A DNA stretch of 64,000 bases, taken from JAWSVE01 sp050789445 (lineage in GTDB: Bacteria; Pseudomonadota; Gammaproteobacteria; Pseudomonadales; Cellvibrionaceae). A model generated the notes under the pieces. That model worked only from the letters and a program-made list of their open reading frames with translations. It was not told the origin of the DNA and did no database searches. Of the stretch, positions 31,716 through 41,371 are shown piece by piece (position 1 is the stretch's first letter; each line of letters opens with the position of its first letter). The position numbers were made by a program, and so were the translations under genes. The DNA is taken from contig JAILXR010000001.1 of NCBI GenBank assembly GCA_050789445.1, positions 1,736,001-1,800,000 on the forward strand, read 5' to 3'.

Positions 31716-33455
31716 ATGAACATCCGAGAATTTCTCGACACACAATTTCGTCAAGCTATGGATAAAGCGGGTATTCCCGCAGAATGCAGCCCAGTTATTG
31801 CTCTCAGTAAAAAAGCTGGATTTGGCGATTACCAAGCCAATGGAGCAATGGGTGCAGCAAAAAAAATGGGGCAAAAACCTCGCGATATCGCCCAGCTAAT
31901 CCTTGATAACATTAACCTTAAAGATGCGGCCGAAACATTAGAGATCGCTGGTCCTGGATTTATTAATATTTCTTTAAACCCTCAGTGGCTTGGAGAGCAA
32001 ATTTCATCCGGTCTGACAAACAACACATTTGGCATCACAAAAACAAATACACCACACACAATTATCATCGATTATTCATCTCCGAATCTCGCAAAAGAAA
32101 TGCATGTCGGCCATTTGCGCTCTACTATCATTGGAGACACCCTCGCACGACTTTATGAATATCTCGGACACAATGTTATCCGACAAAACCATGTTGGCGA
32201 TTGGGGAACTCAATTCGGAATGTTAATTGCCGAACTAGAAGATCACTTGCAACATGGCGAACAAGCAGAGCTGGCATTAAAAGATCTAGAAACATTTTAT
32301 CAACAAGCAAAAGTACATTTTGATAAAGATGAAGAGTTCGCTACTAAGGCACGAAATTATGTTGTCGCGCTTCAAGGCGGTGACGAAAAAACATTAGAGT
32401 TATGGCAACGCTTTCGCGATGTTTCTCTGCATCACTCACAGGAAGTTTACGAAAAGCTAAATGTGACACTGACAGAAAAAGATGTGCGCGGCGAAAGCTT
32501 TTATAATAATGACTTAAAACTGGTTATTGATGATCTGAAAAAATTATCGCTCGCGAAAGAAGATAATGGCGCCCAAGTAGTTTTTTTAGAAGAGCTTGCT
32601 GATAAAGAAGGCAACCCAAGCCCTGTTATCGTACAAAAACAAGATGGTGGCTATTTATATTCAACATCTGATCTTGCAGCAATTCGTTTTCGAGCCAATA
32701 CGCTAAAAGCAGATCGTATTATGGTAGTTGTCGATTTCAGACAATCACTGCATTTAAAACAAGTTTTTACTATAGCTCGAAAAGCAAAATTCTTACCTGA
32801 AAGCACAACGCTTGAACATCATTCGTTTGGGACCATGCTTGGTAAAGACGGAAAACCATTTAAAACCAGAACAGGTGGAACAGTTAAACTTGCTGATCTT
32901 TTAGTGGAGGCAACTGAGCGCGCTGAAAAACTAATCGCAGAAAAAGATCCTGATCTTTCTGAAAAAGAAAGGTATGAAGTCGCTAAAAAGGTAGGCATTG
33001 GTGCTGTAAAATATGCAGATCTTTGTAAAACTCGAACAAATGATTACATGTTTAACTGGGATAGCATGCTGTCTTTTGAAGGGAATACAGCCCCTTATTT
33101 ACAATATGCTTACACGCGAATTCAAAGTATCTTCCGTAAAGCAGATATCGATCCGAGCTCGCTCGCTCATCAGCTTTCCATAAATGCACCTGAGGAAAAA
33201 AATCTTGCTATTAAATGTTTGCAGTGTAGTGAAATTTTAGAGCAAATTTCTGAAGACGCTTTTCCGCATGTTCTATGCAATTATCTCTACGAACTTGCCA
33301 GCTTATTTATGAGCTTTTACGAAGCATGTCCGATTCTGAAAGAGGGAATTGAACCCGCAACACGAGAGTCTCGCCTGTCGCTAAGTTATTCTACAGCGGA
33401 AACATTAAGAATAGGACTGGATATCTTAGGCATTGAAACCATGAAGAAGATGTAG
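31716..33455 (+). CDS. argS: arginyl-tRNA synthetase
   Basis: A 579-residue class I aminoacyl-tRNA synthetase. The N-terminal additional domain (FGDYQANGAMGAAKKMGQKPRDIAQ) is typical of ArgRS. The HIGH-type motif is HVGHLRS within SPNLAKEMHVGHLRSTIIGD, and the KMSKS position reads GKDGKPFKTRTGG, as in most bacterial ArgRS. The C-terminal anticodon-binding helices end in SLSYSTAETLRIGLDILGIETMKKM, another family hallmark. Length matches the family. It is a single gene on the plus strand, divergent from the crotonase gene and convergent with dinG. Untypically for this group, no SPOR-domain cell-division gene (ftsN) follows it. Confidence 0.97.
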   Translation: MNIREFLDTQFRQAMDKAGIPAECSPVIALSKKAGFGDYQANGAMGAAKKMGQKPRDIAQLILDNINLKDAAETLEIAGPGFINISLNPQWLGEQISSGLTNNTFGITKTNTPHTIIIDYSSPNLAKEMHVGHLRSTIIGDTLARLYEYLGHNVIRQNHVGDWGTQFGMLIAELEDHLQHGEQAELALKDLETFYQQAKVHFDKDEEFATKARNYVVALQGGDEKTLELWQRFRDVSLHHSQEVYEKLNVTLTEKDVRGESFYNNDLKLVIDDLKKLSLAKEDNGAQVVFLEELADKEGNPSPVIVQKQDGGYLYSTSDLAAIRFRANTLKADRIMVVVDFRQSLHLKQVFTIARKAKFLPESTTLEHHSFGTMLGKDGKPFKTRTGGTVKLADLLVEATERAEKLIAEKDPDLSEKERYEVAKKVGIGAVKYADLCKTRTNDYMFNWDSMLSFEGNTAPYLQYAYTRIQSIFRKADIDPSSLAHQLSINAPEEKNLAIKCLQCSEILEQISEDAFPHVLCNYLYELASLFMSFYEACPILKEGIEPATRESRLSLSYSTAETLRIGLDILGIETMKKM

Positions 33456-33526
33456 GAATTCCTGCGCACTTTCATTTATTCCAACATTTTTATAATGCCT
33501 TTCAGAAGTTAGCTAACAATCAAAGG

Positions 33527-35647
33527 TTATTTAATTCTTTTAAACGGCGGCAATGAGTCTAGAATTGCCGGCCCATATCTTTTTGTCACCAAACGATTAT
33601 CCATTATGGTAATTGTTCCGCTATCTTTTTCCGTTCGAATTAAACGACCACATGCTTGTATTAATTTTAACGATGCATCAGGAACGGCGATTTCCATAAA
33701 TGGATTCCCGCCTCGGTCTTTTATCCACTCAGCTAAAGCTTCTTCGATCGGATCATTGGGAACAGAAAATGGAATCTTTGCTATCACGACATGCTGGCAA
33801 TACTTGCCCGGCAAATCAACACCTTCTGAAAAACTCGCCAATCCAAAAATAACACTTCCAACACCATCATCTATTCTCAAACGATGTTCTCGTAATGTTT
33901 CCTGCTTGGGTCGATCATCTTGCACTAAAATCCTTTGTCGCCATTCCGCCGGTAAATTTTCATAAACCTCTAACATTTGTCGACGAGAAGAAAATAATAC
34001 TAAGCTACCAAGATTTTTATCTAATATTTTTGGCAATTTTTCAATTAGAGACAAAGTATGTGACTGAGCATCTCCAGCATCTCCGGCATCTCTTGGCACT
34101 TGCAATAAAGCACTATCATAATTAAAAGGGCTAGGAACAACTTGGTAATTACTATCTGCTGGTGTGCCCATACGCATAATCAAGCGATCATATTTTCCAA
34201 GAGCCGTTAATGTTGCTGATGTCACAATTGCACCACAGCAACGTGACCACAACAATTCATCTAACGTTTGTGCAGCAACGATAGGGCTAGAAGAAAGACC
34301 AACTTCGACATTCGTTCCATTCTCAATTTTTTCTATCCAGCGCGCTTCGGGAACATCGCTAACATCATTAGACGCATAGCTAATCCATAAGGCTAAATTT
34401 GCTTCAGCTCTTGCCAACCATGACCCAACGACAGGAAACCAATTTTCAACATCCACCTTGGGTACCGCACCAGCGCGATCATCCATAGCGTCATTTAATT
34501 CATCCACAATTTGAGAAAACAAATCTGCCAAACGACCAAAAACTTGAGTTGCTTCTGTAGCGATTTCAGACAAGGTCGCCGGCACGATGCCATGAGCAAA
34601 ACGATAGCGGGTAATTTCTTTTCCGTCAGGTTCAACACCTTCAAAACAATCAAGCAATAGTGGCTGGATATCAGTCAGCTGCTGTTTACAATCTTTAATG
34701 ACATTCGGCAGCATTTCTAATCGACGGCGAATATCCCCAACTTCACCAACCTGTTCTGCCGCTAAAGAAAACGATTGCGCACACTCATCTAGCCATTTTT
34801 TTGTTGACTCTAAACGACTGTAATGAGAAAAATGATTGAGCGCTTTATCAGCAAGGTGATGGCCCTCATCAAAAATATAAATTGTATCTTCGGGTGGCGG
34901 TAGAATTGCACCACCGCCTAGTGCCAAGTCAGCAAGCACCAAATCGTGATTAGTAACAATACAATCAACACCATTAATTTGATCGCGTGATTTAAAAAAG
35001 CTGCAGTTAGTTACAAAAGAGCAACGTCGACCTGAACATTGACGATGATTAGTTGTGATAGGACGCCATTGATCATCCTCTAAACTTTGATGCCAATTAT
35101 CTTTATCCCCGTCCCACTCGCTAGCCGACAAAGCTTCCATCATTGATTGATAAAGCTTTATTGTTTGCTCATCCGAACGTGCCATTTCTTCTGCTGGAAA
35201 ACCAAGTGGTATTGGTTCTGATGATTGAAACTCATTAAGCTGTCGATCTAGTTTTGACAAACATAGATATCGCCCTCTTCCTTTTGCCAAGGAAAAAGTA
35301 AATTCTAATTCACTCGAAGCTTTTATTTCAGGAAGATCTTTGTAAACAATTTGTTCTTGAAGAGCGACGGTTGCAGTAGACACGACGAGATGTTTGCCCA
35401 TGGCTTTTGCTATAGGCAAAGCTGATAAAAAATAAGCGACTGTTTTTCCCGTTCCCGTTCCGGCCTCTACAACAGAGACATGCTTATCTGAAACACGAAC
35501 GCCTTCACCATCTAGCTCAATTGCACCGAGAGTTTTCGCAATTTCCGCGATCATCAGTTTTTGGCCATACCGCGCTGTAAGATCACGAGATTGCAAAAAC
35601 TGTGAATAGGCTGTTTGTATTGCTTGTTTAGTTTCAGCAGCAAGCAT
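33527..35647 (-). CDS. dinG: ATP-dependent DNA helicase DinG
   Basis: A 706-residue superfamily 2 5'-to-3' helicase of the XPD type, active on R-loops and damaged DNA. Walker A is EAGTGTGKT (61-69), Walker B DEGH (260-263). The four iron-sulfur cysteines are at 129 (RYLCLSKL), 204, 209 (HRQCSGRRC) and 215 (NCSFF), as in E. coli DinG. C-terminal motifs include FGLASFSEGVDLPG and QACGRLIRTEKDSGTITIMDNR. The ATG ending at 35647 has GGAATTC about 10 bases before; a TTG seven codons earlier lacks a ribosome site. It follows the acyltransferase gene by 63 bases on the same strand. E. coli dinG is LexA-controlled; I did not see a LexA box here. Confidence 0.95.
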   Translation of the reverse strand: MLAAETKQAIQTAYSQFLQSRDLTARYGQKLMIAEIAKTLGAIELDGEGVRVSDKHVSVVEAGTGTGKTVAYFLSALPIAKAMGKHLVVSTATVALQEQIVYKDLPEIKASSELEFTFSLAKGRGRYLCLSKLDRQLNEFQSSEPIPLGFPAEEMARSDEQTIKLYQSMMEALSASEWDGDKDNWHQSLEDDQWRPITTNHRQCSGRRCSFVTNCSFFKSRDQINGVDCIVTNHDLVLADLALGGGAILPPPEDTIYIFDEGHHLADKALNHFSHYSRLESTKKWLDECAQSFSLAAEQVGEVGDIRRRLEMLPNVIKDCKQQLTDIQPLLLDCFEGVEPDGKEITRYRFAHGIVPATLSEIATEATQVFGRLADLFSQIVDELNDAMDDRAGAVPKVDVENWFPVVGSWLARAEANLALWISYASNDVSDVPEARWIEKIENGTNVEVGLSSSPIVAAQTLDELLWSRCCGAIVTSATLTALGKYDRLIMRMGTPADSNYQVVPSPFNYDSALLQVPRDAGDAGDAQSHTLSLIEKLPKILDKNLGSLVLFSSRRQMLEVYENLPAEWRQRILVQDDRPKQETLREHRLRIDDGVGSVIFGLASFSEGVDLPGKYCQHVVIAKIPFSVPNDPIEEALAEWIKDRGGNPFMEIAVPDASLKLIQACGRLIRTEKDSGTITIMDNRLVTKRYGPAILDSLPPFKRIK

Positions 35648-35710
35648 TTTTAGAATGAATTCCTTCAAGGAAAAATGGTTGTAATATATTCAAAGCGTTA
35701 TGTCGAATAT

Positions 35711-36934
35711 TTATGAAATGATTTTGCCTTCAAATTCAGATTTTTCATTTTGCTGTTTCAATTTATCAGAGTATGCTGCCAGTTTAGAAAATTCTAATTT
35801 ACTCACAATGGGATTCGCATACATCTCCTGAACAATTGTACGATACGGCGTATCCATTGCTTGCAGCCTTCCTGTAAAGATAAGCTCTTGGGATTTATTT
35901 TTTCTTTCCTCAAAAACATGTTGCTCTGCACCTACTGTCACATCAGGCACTTCCCCATGAAGCGCTTTATAGGCAAAGCAATTACTAGGCTGTAAAACAT
36001 AGTTCTCTATAATTTGCTTATCGATTTCAAATGCTAACTCATCTGCGTCCTGATAATCACCAGACAGTTCCTGACCAAAAGCAACATGAACACGACCTTT
36101 TGTGCCATCAATTCCTTTAGCTATATTAACAATATCTTCATGCTCACCTTTTTGATATTCGCCAAATTCTTTTTGATGAAATAATTCCATTGCCTTATGC
36201 TCATCTAGCGGATCCCATTCATAAGAAATAGAAACGGGAACGATACTTAATTCACGTATATATTCTGAAAATGTCTGCTCCTTGTTTTTATTCATCGCAA
36301 ACATTTTTAATACTGCGCTCTCTGTCCTATCAAGACCATCTTTTGCTCTACCTTGACGCTGCGCAATCCAAACATCAGATTTTTCTACGATGATAGAATG
36401 ATGAAGATAAGCCGATAAATGTTTTAACGCTTTAAATTTTTCTTTGTTGCCTTTAGCCGATCGATTAACAATAAAACTTTTATTTAACCGCATAATATCA
36501 GAGGCATACGGCATCGTTAGCAGGTTATCACCAATCGCCAAACGTGCTGTCTCAAATTTATTTTCATGTAAAACCCAGTCGATCAGTGCTGGGTCCATTG
36601 CTATATCACGGTGATTACTGACAAACAAATGCGCCTTGTCACGATTCAAATGTTCTAGACCAGAACTCGTTAAACCGCTCATCGTACGAGACATCATTTT
36701 AGTCATATGTCTCTGAACGATATTTTGAAACTCTTTCACATTATCCACATGAGAGAATTGTCGCTTAACAAACCAACTGACGCTTTGCTTCGCAAGACCT
36801 GGAAATATTTTTGAAAGCTTAGGAAGTGTTAATCGTCCCATTGCAGATTTAAAATCAGGATCTACCAATACTCTATCGAGAACAGTTCTTACTTCATCGT
36901 CGTTGTAAGGACGAATATCATCAAAAGTTGTCAT
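35711..36934 (-). CDS. glycerolipid acyltransferase (PlsC-like fold)
   Basis: About 407 residues. The acyltransferase core has SNHRDIAMDPALIDW, the NHRDIxxD form of the catalytic His/Asp motif, followed by AIGDNLLTMPYASDIMRLNKSFIVNR, a G-D-NL pattern found in glycerol-3-phosphate and 1-acylglycerol-3-phosphate acyltransferases. A WIAQRQGRAKDGLDRT segment follows, matching the block III phosphate-binding EGRSR-like motif. The C-terminal 150 residues are helical with no motif I recognise. No membrane helix stands out. The ATG ending at 36934 is preferred to the TTG two codons earlier. Role in phospholipid synthesis or remodelling is likely; acceptor specificity cannot be told. Confidence 0.8.
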   Translation of the reverse strand: MTTFDDIRPYNDDEVRTVLDRVLVDPDFKSAMGRLTLPKLSKIFPGLAKQSVSWFVKRQFSHVDNVKEFQNIVQRHMTKMMSRTMSGLTSSGLEHLNRDKAHLFVSNHRDIAMDPALIDWVLHENKFETARLAIGDNLLTMPYASDIMRLNKSFIVNRSAKGNKEKFKALKHLSAYLHHSIIVEKSDVWIAQRQGRAKDGLDRTESAVLKMFAMNKNKEQTFSEYIRELSIVPVSISYEWDPLDEHKAMELFHQKEFGEYQKGEHEDIVNIAKGIDGTKGRVHVAFGQELSGDYQDADELAFEIDKQIIENYVLQPSNCFAYKALHGEVPDVTVGAEQHVFEERKNKSQELIFTGRLQAMDTPYRTIVQEMYANPIVSKLEFSKLAAYSDKLKQQNEKSEFEGKIIS

Positions 36935-37505
36935 GAACAATAATGCCTATATCTCTTTCTAATCTTTTATCGTCGCAATCGATAAATACTTAGTTACATT
37001 TAAATATTTCTCAAGAATAACGATACAACACCGCTTATTAGCCACTTAGCTAGAAGCTACTGATTACTTAACCGTAGAATAATATCGAAAGAATGTCTCT
37101 ACAGTCTGGATTTGAAAAATGTGGCGCCAACATACAGAAATCCAAGAAAAATTGCCACTGAGGCACCTAAAAATCAAAAGGGCAAACATCATCTTCCCCC
37201 CCTGGAATTTATTAAAACTACTCAAAATTGGCTTTCTGACATCTATAACCGCATAAAACGGATAGATTGCACAATTCACTCCCTAACGGTAATCATCACA
37301 GAAGTTAAGCAGACTACACTTAGACCTACACCGACAAGAGCTCTATGACGGCACTAAAAGGTAGGAATCCCAACAATAGAAAGCGGTGCTTTTAACGCTT
37401 ACCTTCAGAATATGTAGTCACGAATATACGTCATTACAGACAACTGGCTCGGGATTGACCAATAACTAGAAAAAACGACACAGACTAAAACAAGTAGACT
37501 GCTGA
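36935..37505. other. 571-base non-coding stretch
   Basis: Between the divergent acyltransferase and diguanylate cyclase genes. One frame of 78 codons on the plus strand opens with TTG, lacks a ribosome site and has no protein-like composition. I see no RNA gene, repeat or terminator. The cause of its unusual length is unclear. Confidence 0.5.
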
Positions 37506-38783
37506 ATGAAAATTCTTCTCGTAGAAGATAGCGCCACACTACGCTACACAATGACGACGTTTATTAAAGCGGCGGGGCACGAAGCTGTGGTTGCTGAAAG
37601 CGGTGAGCAAGCTTTACAGTTAATCGAGAATGTACAAGTAGATCTGGTCATCATGGATGTCGAGATGCCAGGCCTTAATGGATTTGAAACGACGCGACTC
37701 ATGAGAGAAACGTTTGGGAAACATTGGGTCCCGATCATCTTTGTAACCGGCATGTCAGACGATGCCTCCTTCAGCGAAGGGATAGAAGCCGGTGGCGATG
37801 ATTACATGGCGAAACCTGTTACACCGATTATTCTAAAAGCAAAAATCCGTGCACTGGAACGCATTCAATCAATGCAAAAAGAGATGCGTCGACTCAATAA
37901 AGAATTAAAAGCGTTGAGCCAAAGAGACAGCCTCACTAATTTATATAATAGAAGAGCATTTGAAGATTTAGCCTCTAAACAATGGCAAATTCAAACTCGC
38001 TCACACGGCCCGATCGCCGTTCTTATGATTGATATTGACCACTTTAAACAATACAACGATCATTACGGCCATCAAGAAGGCGATACCTGCTTGCAGAAGG
38101 TCTCAAGGATTTTAGCAGCAACCCTCAATCGTCCAGCAGATATTTTAGCCCGCTATGGCGGAGAAGAATTTATTGCGTTATTACCAGATACAAGCTTAAG
38201 TGGCGCAAAAGTAATTGCAGAAAAATTGAGGCATGCCATCGAGTCTTTAGCTATACCACATGAAAAAAATTCTTCTGGGAATACGATCAGTGTAAGTATT
38301 GGTGGGAGCGCCTCTGAACACTTAAGCGGCATACAGCTTACTCAATTAATTAAACAAGCCGACATTGCGCTTTACGAATCAAAAAATTCTGGCCGAAATC
38401 GAGCGACAATAGAACAAGTTATCCCGCACAAAACAATATTAATAGTGGATGAAAATCTCAACAACATTAAAGACTTCTCAGAACATCTCAGCGAGCATTG
38501 CAACATCTTAACAGCTGACAGTCCCACGGAATGCATTGAGATTGCTCACAACATACATCCTGATTTAATTCTTTTTGGGTTAGATGATGAAGAATTAAAA
38601 GAATCAACAGCAGAAATAAAAAGCAACTATCGCACGCAAAAAATTCCTATTGTTTATTGCGCGGAAAATGCTTCTAGTATCAAAGCCAATGATTTTTTCA
38701 GATTAAAAATCGACGGTGTTTTGGAAAAAAAATTCAAAGAAAAAGAATTGCTTGATGTTATCAATCGCTTTATTCACGACTAA
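37506..38783 (+). CDS. response regulator diguanylate cyclase (receiver-GGDEF-degenerate receiver)
   Basis: A 425-residue soluble protein. The receiver (1-120) has VEDS, phospho-acceptor Asp51 in IMDVEMPGLNGF, and Lys103. A coiled linker (about 121-140) leads to a GGDEF domain with RYGGEEF (218-222 for GGEEF) and an I-site RPAD (209-212) exactly five residues before it, so it should make cyclic-di-GMP and be inhibited by it. The last 120 residues look like a second receiver (ILIVDENLNNIKDF) in which the phospho-acceptor position reads LFGLDDEE, apparently without the acceptor Asp in register. No kinase gene is adjacent. It converges with pyrB with only 3 bases between stops. Confidence 0.92.
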   Translation: MKILLVEDSATLRYTMTTFIKAAGHEAVVAESGEQALQLIENVQVDLVIMDVEMPGLNGFETTRLMRETFGKHWVPIIFVTGMSDDASFSEGIEAGGDDYMAKPVTPIILKAKIRALERIQSMQKEMRRLNKELKALSQRDSLTNLYNRRAFEDLASKQWQIQTRSHGPIAVLMIDIDHFKQYNDHYGHQEGDTCLQKVSRILAATLNRPADILARYGGEEFIALLPDTSLSGAKVIAEKLRHAIESLAIPHEKNSSGNTISVSIGGSASEHLSGIQLTQLIKQADIALYESKNSGRNRATIEQVIPHKTILIVDENLNNIKDFSEHLSEHCNILTADSPTECIEIAHNIHPDLILFGLDDEELKESTAEIKSNYRTQKIPIVYCAENASSIKANDFFRLKIDGVLEKKFKEKELLDVINRFIHD

Positions 38784-38786
38784 CAC

Positions 38787-39800
38787 TTATTCATTTCTCG
38801 AATGATGCCAAGTGACTGGTCTTGAGTGCTTCTCAACTAAATGAACAACGTCCAATGTCAAAGCAAACAACGCCATCCTCACCAGCACACCATTATCGGC
38901 CTGCCTAAAGATAGCCAAGTTAGGATTTTGATTTAAATCGCTATCTAACTCGTTAGCTTCTGCTCGAGAGTCACGTGGTAGCGGATGCATGATGACCGTA
39001 TTCGGCTCACAAAATTTTGTGTAGATTGCTTGATTAAGACGAAATTTTCCTCGATACATTCCTGCAGCTTCTTTAGAAGGAAAACGTTCTTCTTGAATAC
39101 GTGTTGAATAGGCGATATCAACATGCGTAATGCTATTATTTAACTCTTCAGAAATAATAACTTCATGTCCAGCACTTCTTAGTTTTTCAACCAAGTAATC
39201 AGGCATTGCTAATTCTTTGGGCGAGACAAGTGTCACTTGAATATTGTTAAACAATGAAAGTAGTGAACACAACGAATGAACGGTTCGACCATATTTTAAA
39301 TCGCCAATCATAGCAATGCGTAACCCATCAACCGTGCGGTTTTGCATACTCAATTCTTTTGCAATAGTGTACAAATCTAATAACGCTTGACTGGGATGCT
39401 CATTCGCCCCATCACCGCCGTTAATAACAGGGACACGGCTCGCACTTGCAAATTCAGAAACGGAGCCTTCTACAGGATGGCGCATACAAATCACATCACT
39501 GTAACCAGAAATGACGCGGGCGGTATCATAAAGTGATTCGCCTTTTGCCAATGCCGACACTTCGATTCCTGTTGTCTCTCTTACATTTCCACCTAGTAAA
39601 TTAAATGCGCTACCAAAACTTACTCGCGTTCTTGTACTAGGTTCAAAAAACATATTCCCAAGAATCGCGCCTTCTAAAACACGAGTGACTTGTTGACGAA
39701 GCGCATAAGGCCGCATCTGATCGGCAACCTCAAAAATTCTTTCGATGTCTTTTCTTTCAAACTGACCAATAGACAGGATGTGTGCGCCAGTAAATTTCAC
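38787..39800 (-). CDS. pyrB: aspartate carbamoyltransferase catalytic chain
   Basis: A 337-residue transcarbamoylase making N-carbamoyl-L-aspartate, the first committed pyrimidine step. The carbamoyl-phosphate motif FFEPSTRTRVSF and the C-terminal IMHPLPRDSR are present, as are GDLKYGRTVHSL and NGGDGANEHPSQALLD. No pyrI (regulatory chain) or pyrC-like pseudo-subunit gene is next to it, so its assembly class is uncertain; it is longer than the E. coli chain (311). The start is GTG, with AGGA 8 bases before, 11 bases after the sbcB stop, so the two genes are co-transcribed. Confidence 0.93.
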   Translation of the reverse strand: MKFTGAHILSIGQFERKDIERIFEVADQMRPYALRQQVTRVLEGAILGNMFFEPSTRTRVSFGSAFNLLGGNVRETTGIEVSALAKGESLYDTARVISGYSDVICMRHPVEGSVSEFASASRVPVINGGDGANEHPSQALLDLYTIAKELSMQNRTVDGLRIAMIGDLKYGRTVHSLCSLLSLFNNIQVTLVSPKELAMPDYLVEKLRSAGHEVIISEELNNSITHVDIAYSTRIQEERFPSKEAAGMYRGKFRLNQAIYTKFCEPNTVIMHPLPRDSRAEANELDSDLNQNPNLAIFRQADNGVLVRMALFALTLDVVHLVEKHSRPVTWHHSRNE

Positions 39801-39811
39801 TCAATTATTCC

Positions 39812-41257
39812 TCATAAGTTCATATCTTTTGTTAACGCTTGCTCATAGGCAAGCAAATCGTTGAGTATGTTTTTTTGTTTCTCAGTTGTTTCTGAATTAT
39901 TCAACAAACCGCCTATATCATTTTTGAATTCAGAAATCGTATAACCTAATTTCGGGTCAGTAAATTTTTGCTTTCTGAACTCTTCCCATTCTGCTTTTTC
40001 CTCATCAGATAAAGATTCGGGGAAGTTTCGCGCTCGATAGCGAAATAGTAATTCAGATAATCGTTGATCATAAAAACTAAAGGTACTATTTTTTAACTCT
40101 TCTGCGCTGGACTTTCTAACTTCAGAAGATGTTGATTTGTCACCATCATTCAGAAAGCCGTTATACAAACTTTGTTCTGGATCTGAAGATTGCTCGAAAT
40201 TTGATTTCTCAAAAACATGATGTAATTTTTCTACTAAAGAAACATCTAAAGCAGCATCACGCAATACTTTCCAATGCTCATCACATTTAGCTTTATCCAA
40301 CAGCATTCTTTTTTCGGCGTCACCATCAACAAGTTTGGGGGTCACCAGTATGGGAGATTTATTCAGATGTACCACTTTTAATGGCACCCTAGAAACATCC
40401 TCAGGTAAATCTTCTTGCCGAACAAACAACCGTTCATGAATCTCATCAGCCGTTAAATCTATCAACATAGATGGATCGGCCGATAAATCATAAACAATCA
40501 CACCATTTTTATTCGTAGGATGCATCGCCAAAGGAATGACTAGAGCAGAACAGGCTTGTGTGGCTGGGTATTTTGAAGAGATATGTAATAGCGGCTTTTT
40601 TGTTTGTAGATCGATGAGATTACCGACTTCTTTTTTATTACGCATTCTAAATGCATAATCATATAAATTCGGCTGCTTTTCTTTAATTAACTTTGCCATC
40701 GCTATCGTGGCATACACATCAGAAAGCGCATCATGCGCAGCTTCATGAATCAATCCATTCGCTGCCGACAACAACTCCAAACGAAAACTAGGCGAGCCAT
40801 CTTCATTGCGAGGCCACTCTATACCTTCGGGACGTAACGCATAGGTTAATCGAACCATATCGATAATATCCCAGCGGGAATTACCATTACGCCACTCTCT
40901 TTCATAGGGATCGTAAAAATTTCTGAACAATCCATTACGAGTCACTTCATCATCAAAGCGAATAGAGTTGTAACCAACACCACAAGTGCCCGGGCGAGAA
41001 AGCTCCCGATGAATCTTTGCTATAAATTCATGATCACTGAAGCCGTGTTCCATAGCATGCTGTGGAGTAATTCCCGTGATCATACAAGCAATAGGTTTTG
41101 GAAGGCTATCTGAGGGCGGTTGACAATAAATAGAAAGAGGCTCGCCGATAATTTCTAACGCTTCATTAGTACGAACGCCAGCAAATTGGGAAGGCTTATC
41201 TTGAGTGGGTTTTTCGCCCCAAGTTTCATAGTCGTGCCAGTACAGAGAAACAGCCAC
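39812..41257 (-). CDS. sbcB: exodeoxyribonuclease I (SbcB)
   Basis: A 481-residue 3'-to-5' single-strand exonuclease of the DEDDh class, used in mismatch repair and recombination. Exonuclease motifs: HDYETWG near the N-terminus, GYNSIRFDDEVTRNGLFRNFYDPYEREW, and AHDALSDVYATIAMA with the catalytic His and Asp. The C-terminal half carries the SH3-like and helical ExoI domains (LLFRYRARNFPESLSDEEKAEWEEFR). The start is probably GTG (ending at 41257), with GGAG 9 bases before it; a TTG five codons upstream has no ribosome site. It is followed by pyrB after 11 bases and lies 114 bases downstream of the fumarase gene. Confidence 0.93.
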   Translation of the reverse strand: MAVSLYWHDYETWGEKPTQDKPSQFAGVRTNEALEIIGEPLSIYCQPPSDSLPKPIACMITGITPQHAMEHGFSDHEFIAKIHRELSRPGTCGVGYNSIRFDDEVTRNGLFRNFYDPYEREWRNGNSRWDIIDMVRLTYALRPEGIEWPRNEDGSPSFRLELLSAANGLIHEAAHDALSDVYATIAMAKLIKEKQPNLYDYAFRMRNKKEVGNLIDLQTKKPLLHISSKYPATQACSALVIPLAMHPTNKNGVIVYDLSADPSMLIDLTADEIHERLFVRQEDLPEDVSRVPLKVVHLNKSPILVTPKLVDGDAEKRMLLDKAKCDEHWKVLRDAALDVSLVEKLHHVFEKSNFEQSSDPEQSLYNGFLNDGDKSTSSEVRKSSAEELKNSTFSFYDQRLSELLFRYRARNFPESLSDEEKAEWEEFRKQKFTDPKLGYTISEFKNDIGGLLNNSETTEKQKNILNDLLAYEQALTKDMNL

Positions 41258-41371
41258 TCGTTTTTGCTCCAACTTTTATTGCAATTATTTAAACATACTT
41301 TGCGTCTGACTCTTTTTTATAAAAAACCAAACGCCGTTCTTTAATTTATCAAAAGTATTCTCTTGGTATGT

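Noticed and set aside
37112..37348. 78-codon frame on the plus strand before the diguanylate cyclase
   Set aside because: TTG start, no ribosome site and no protein-like pattern.
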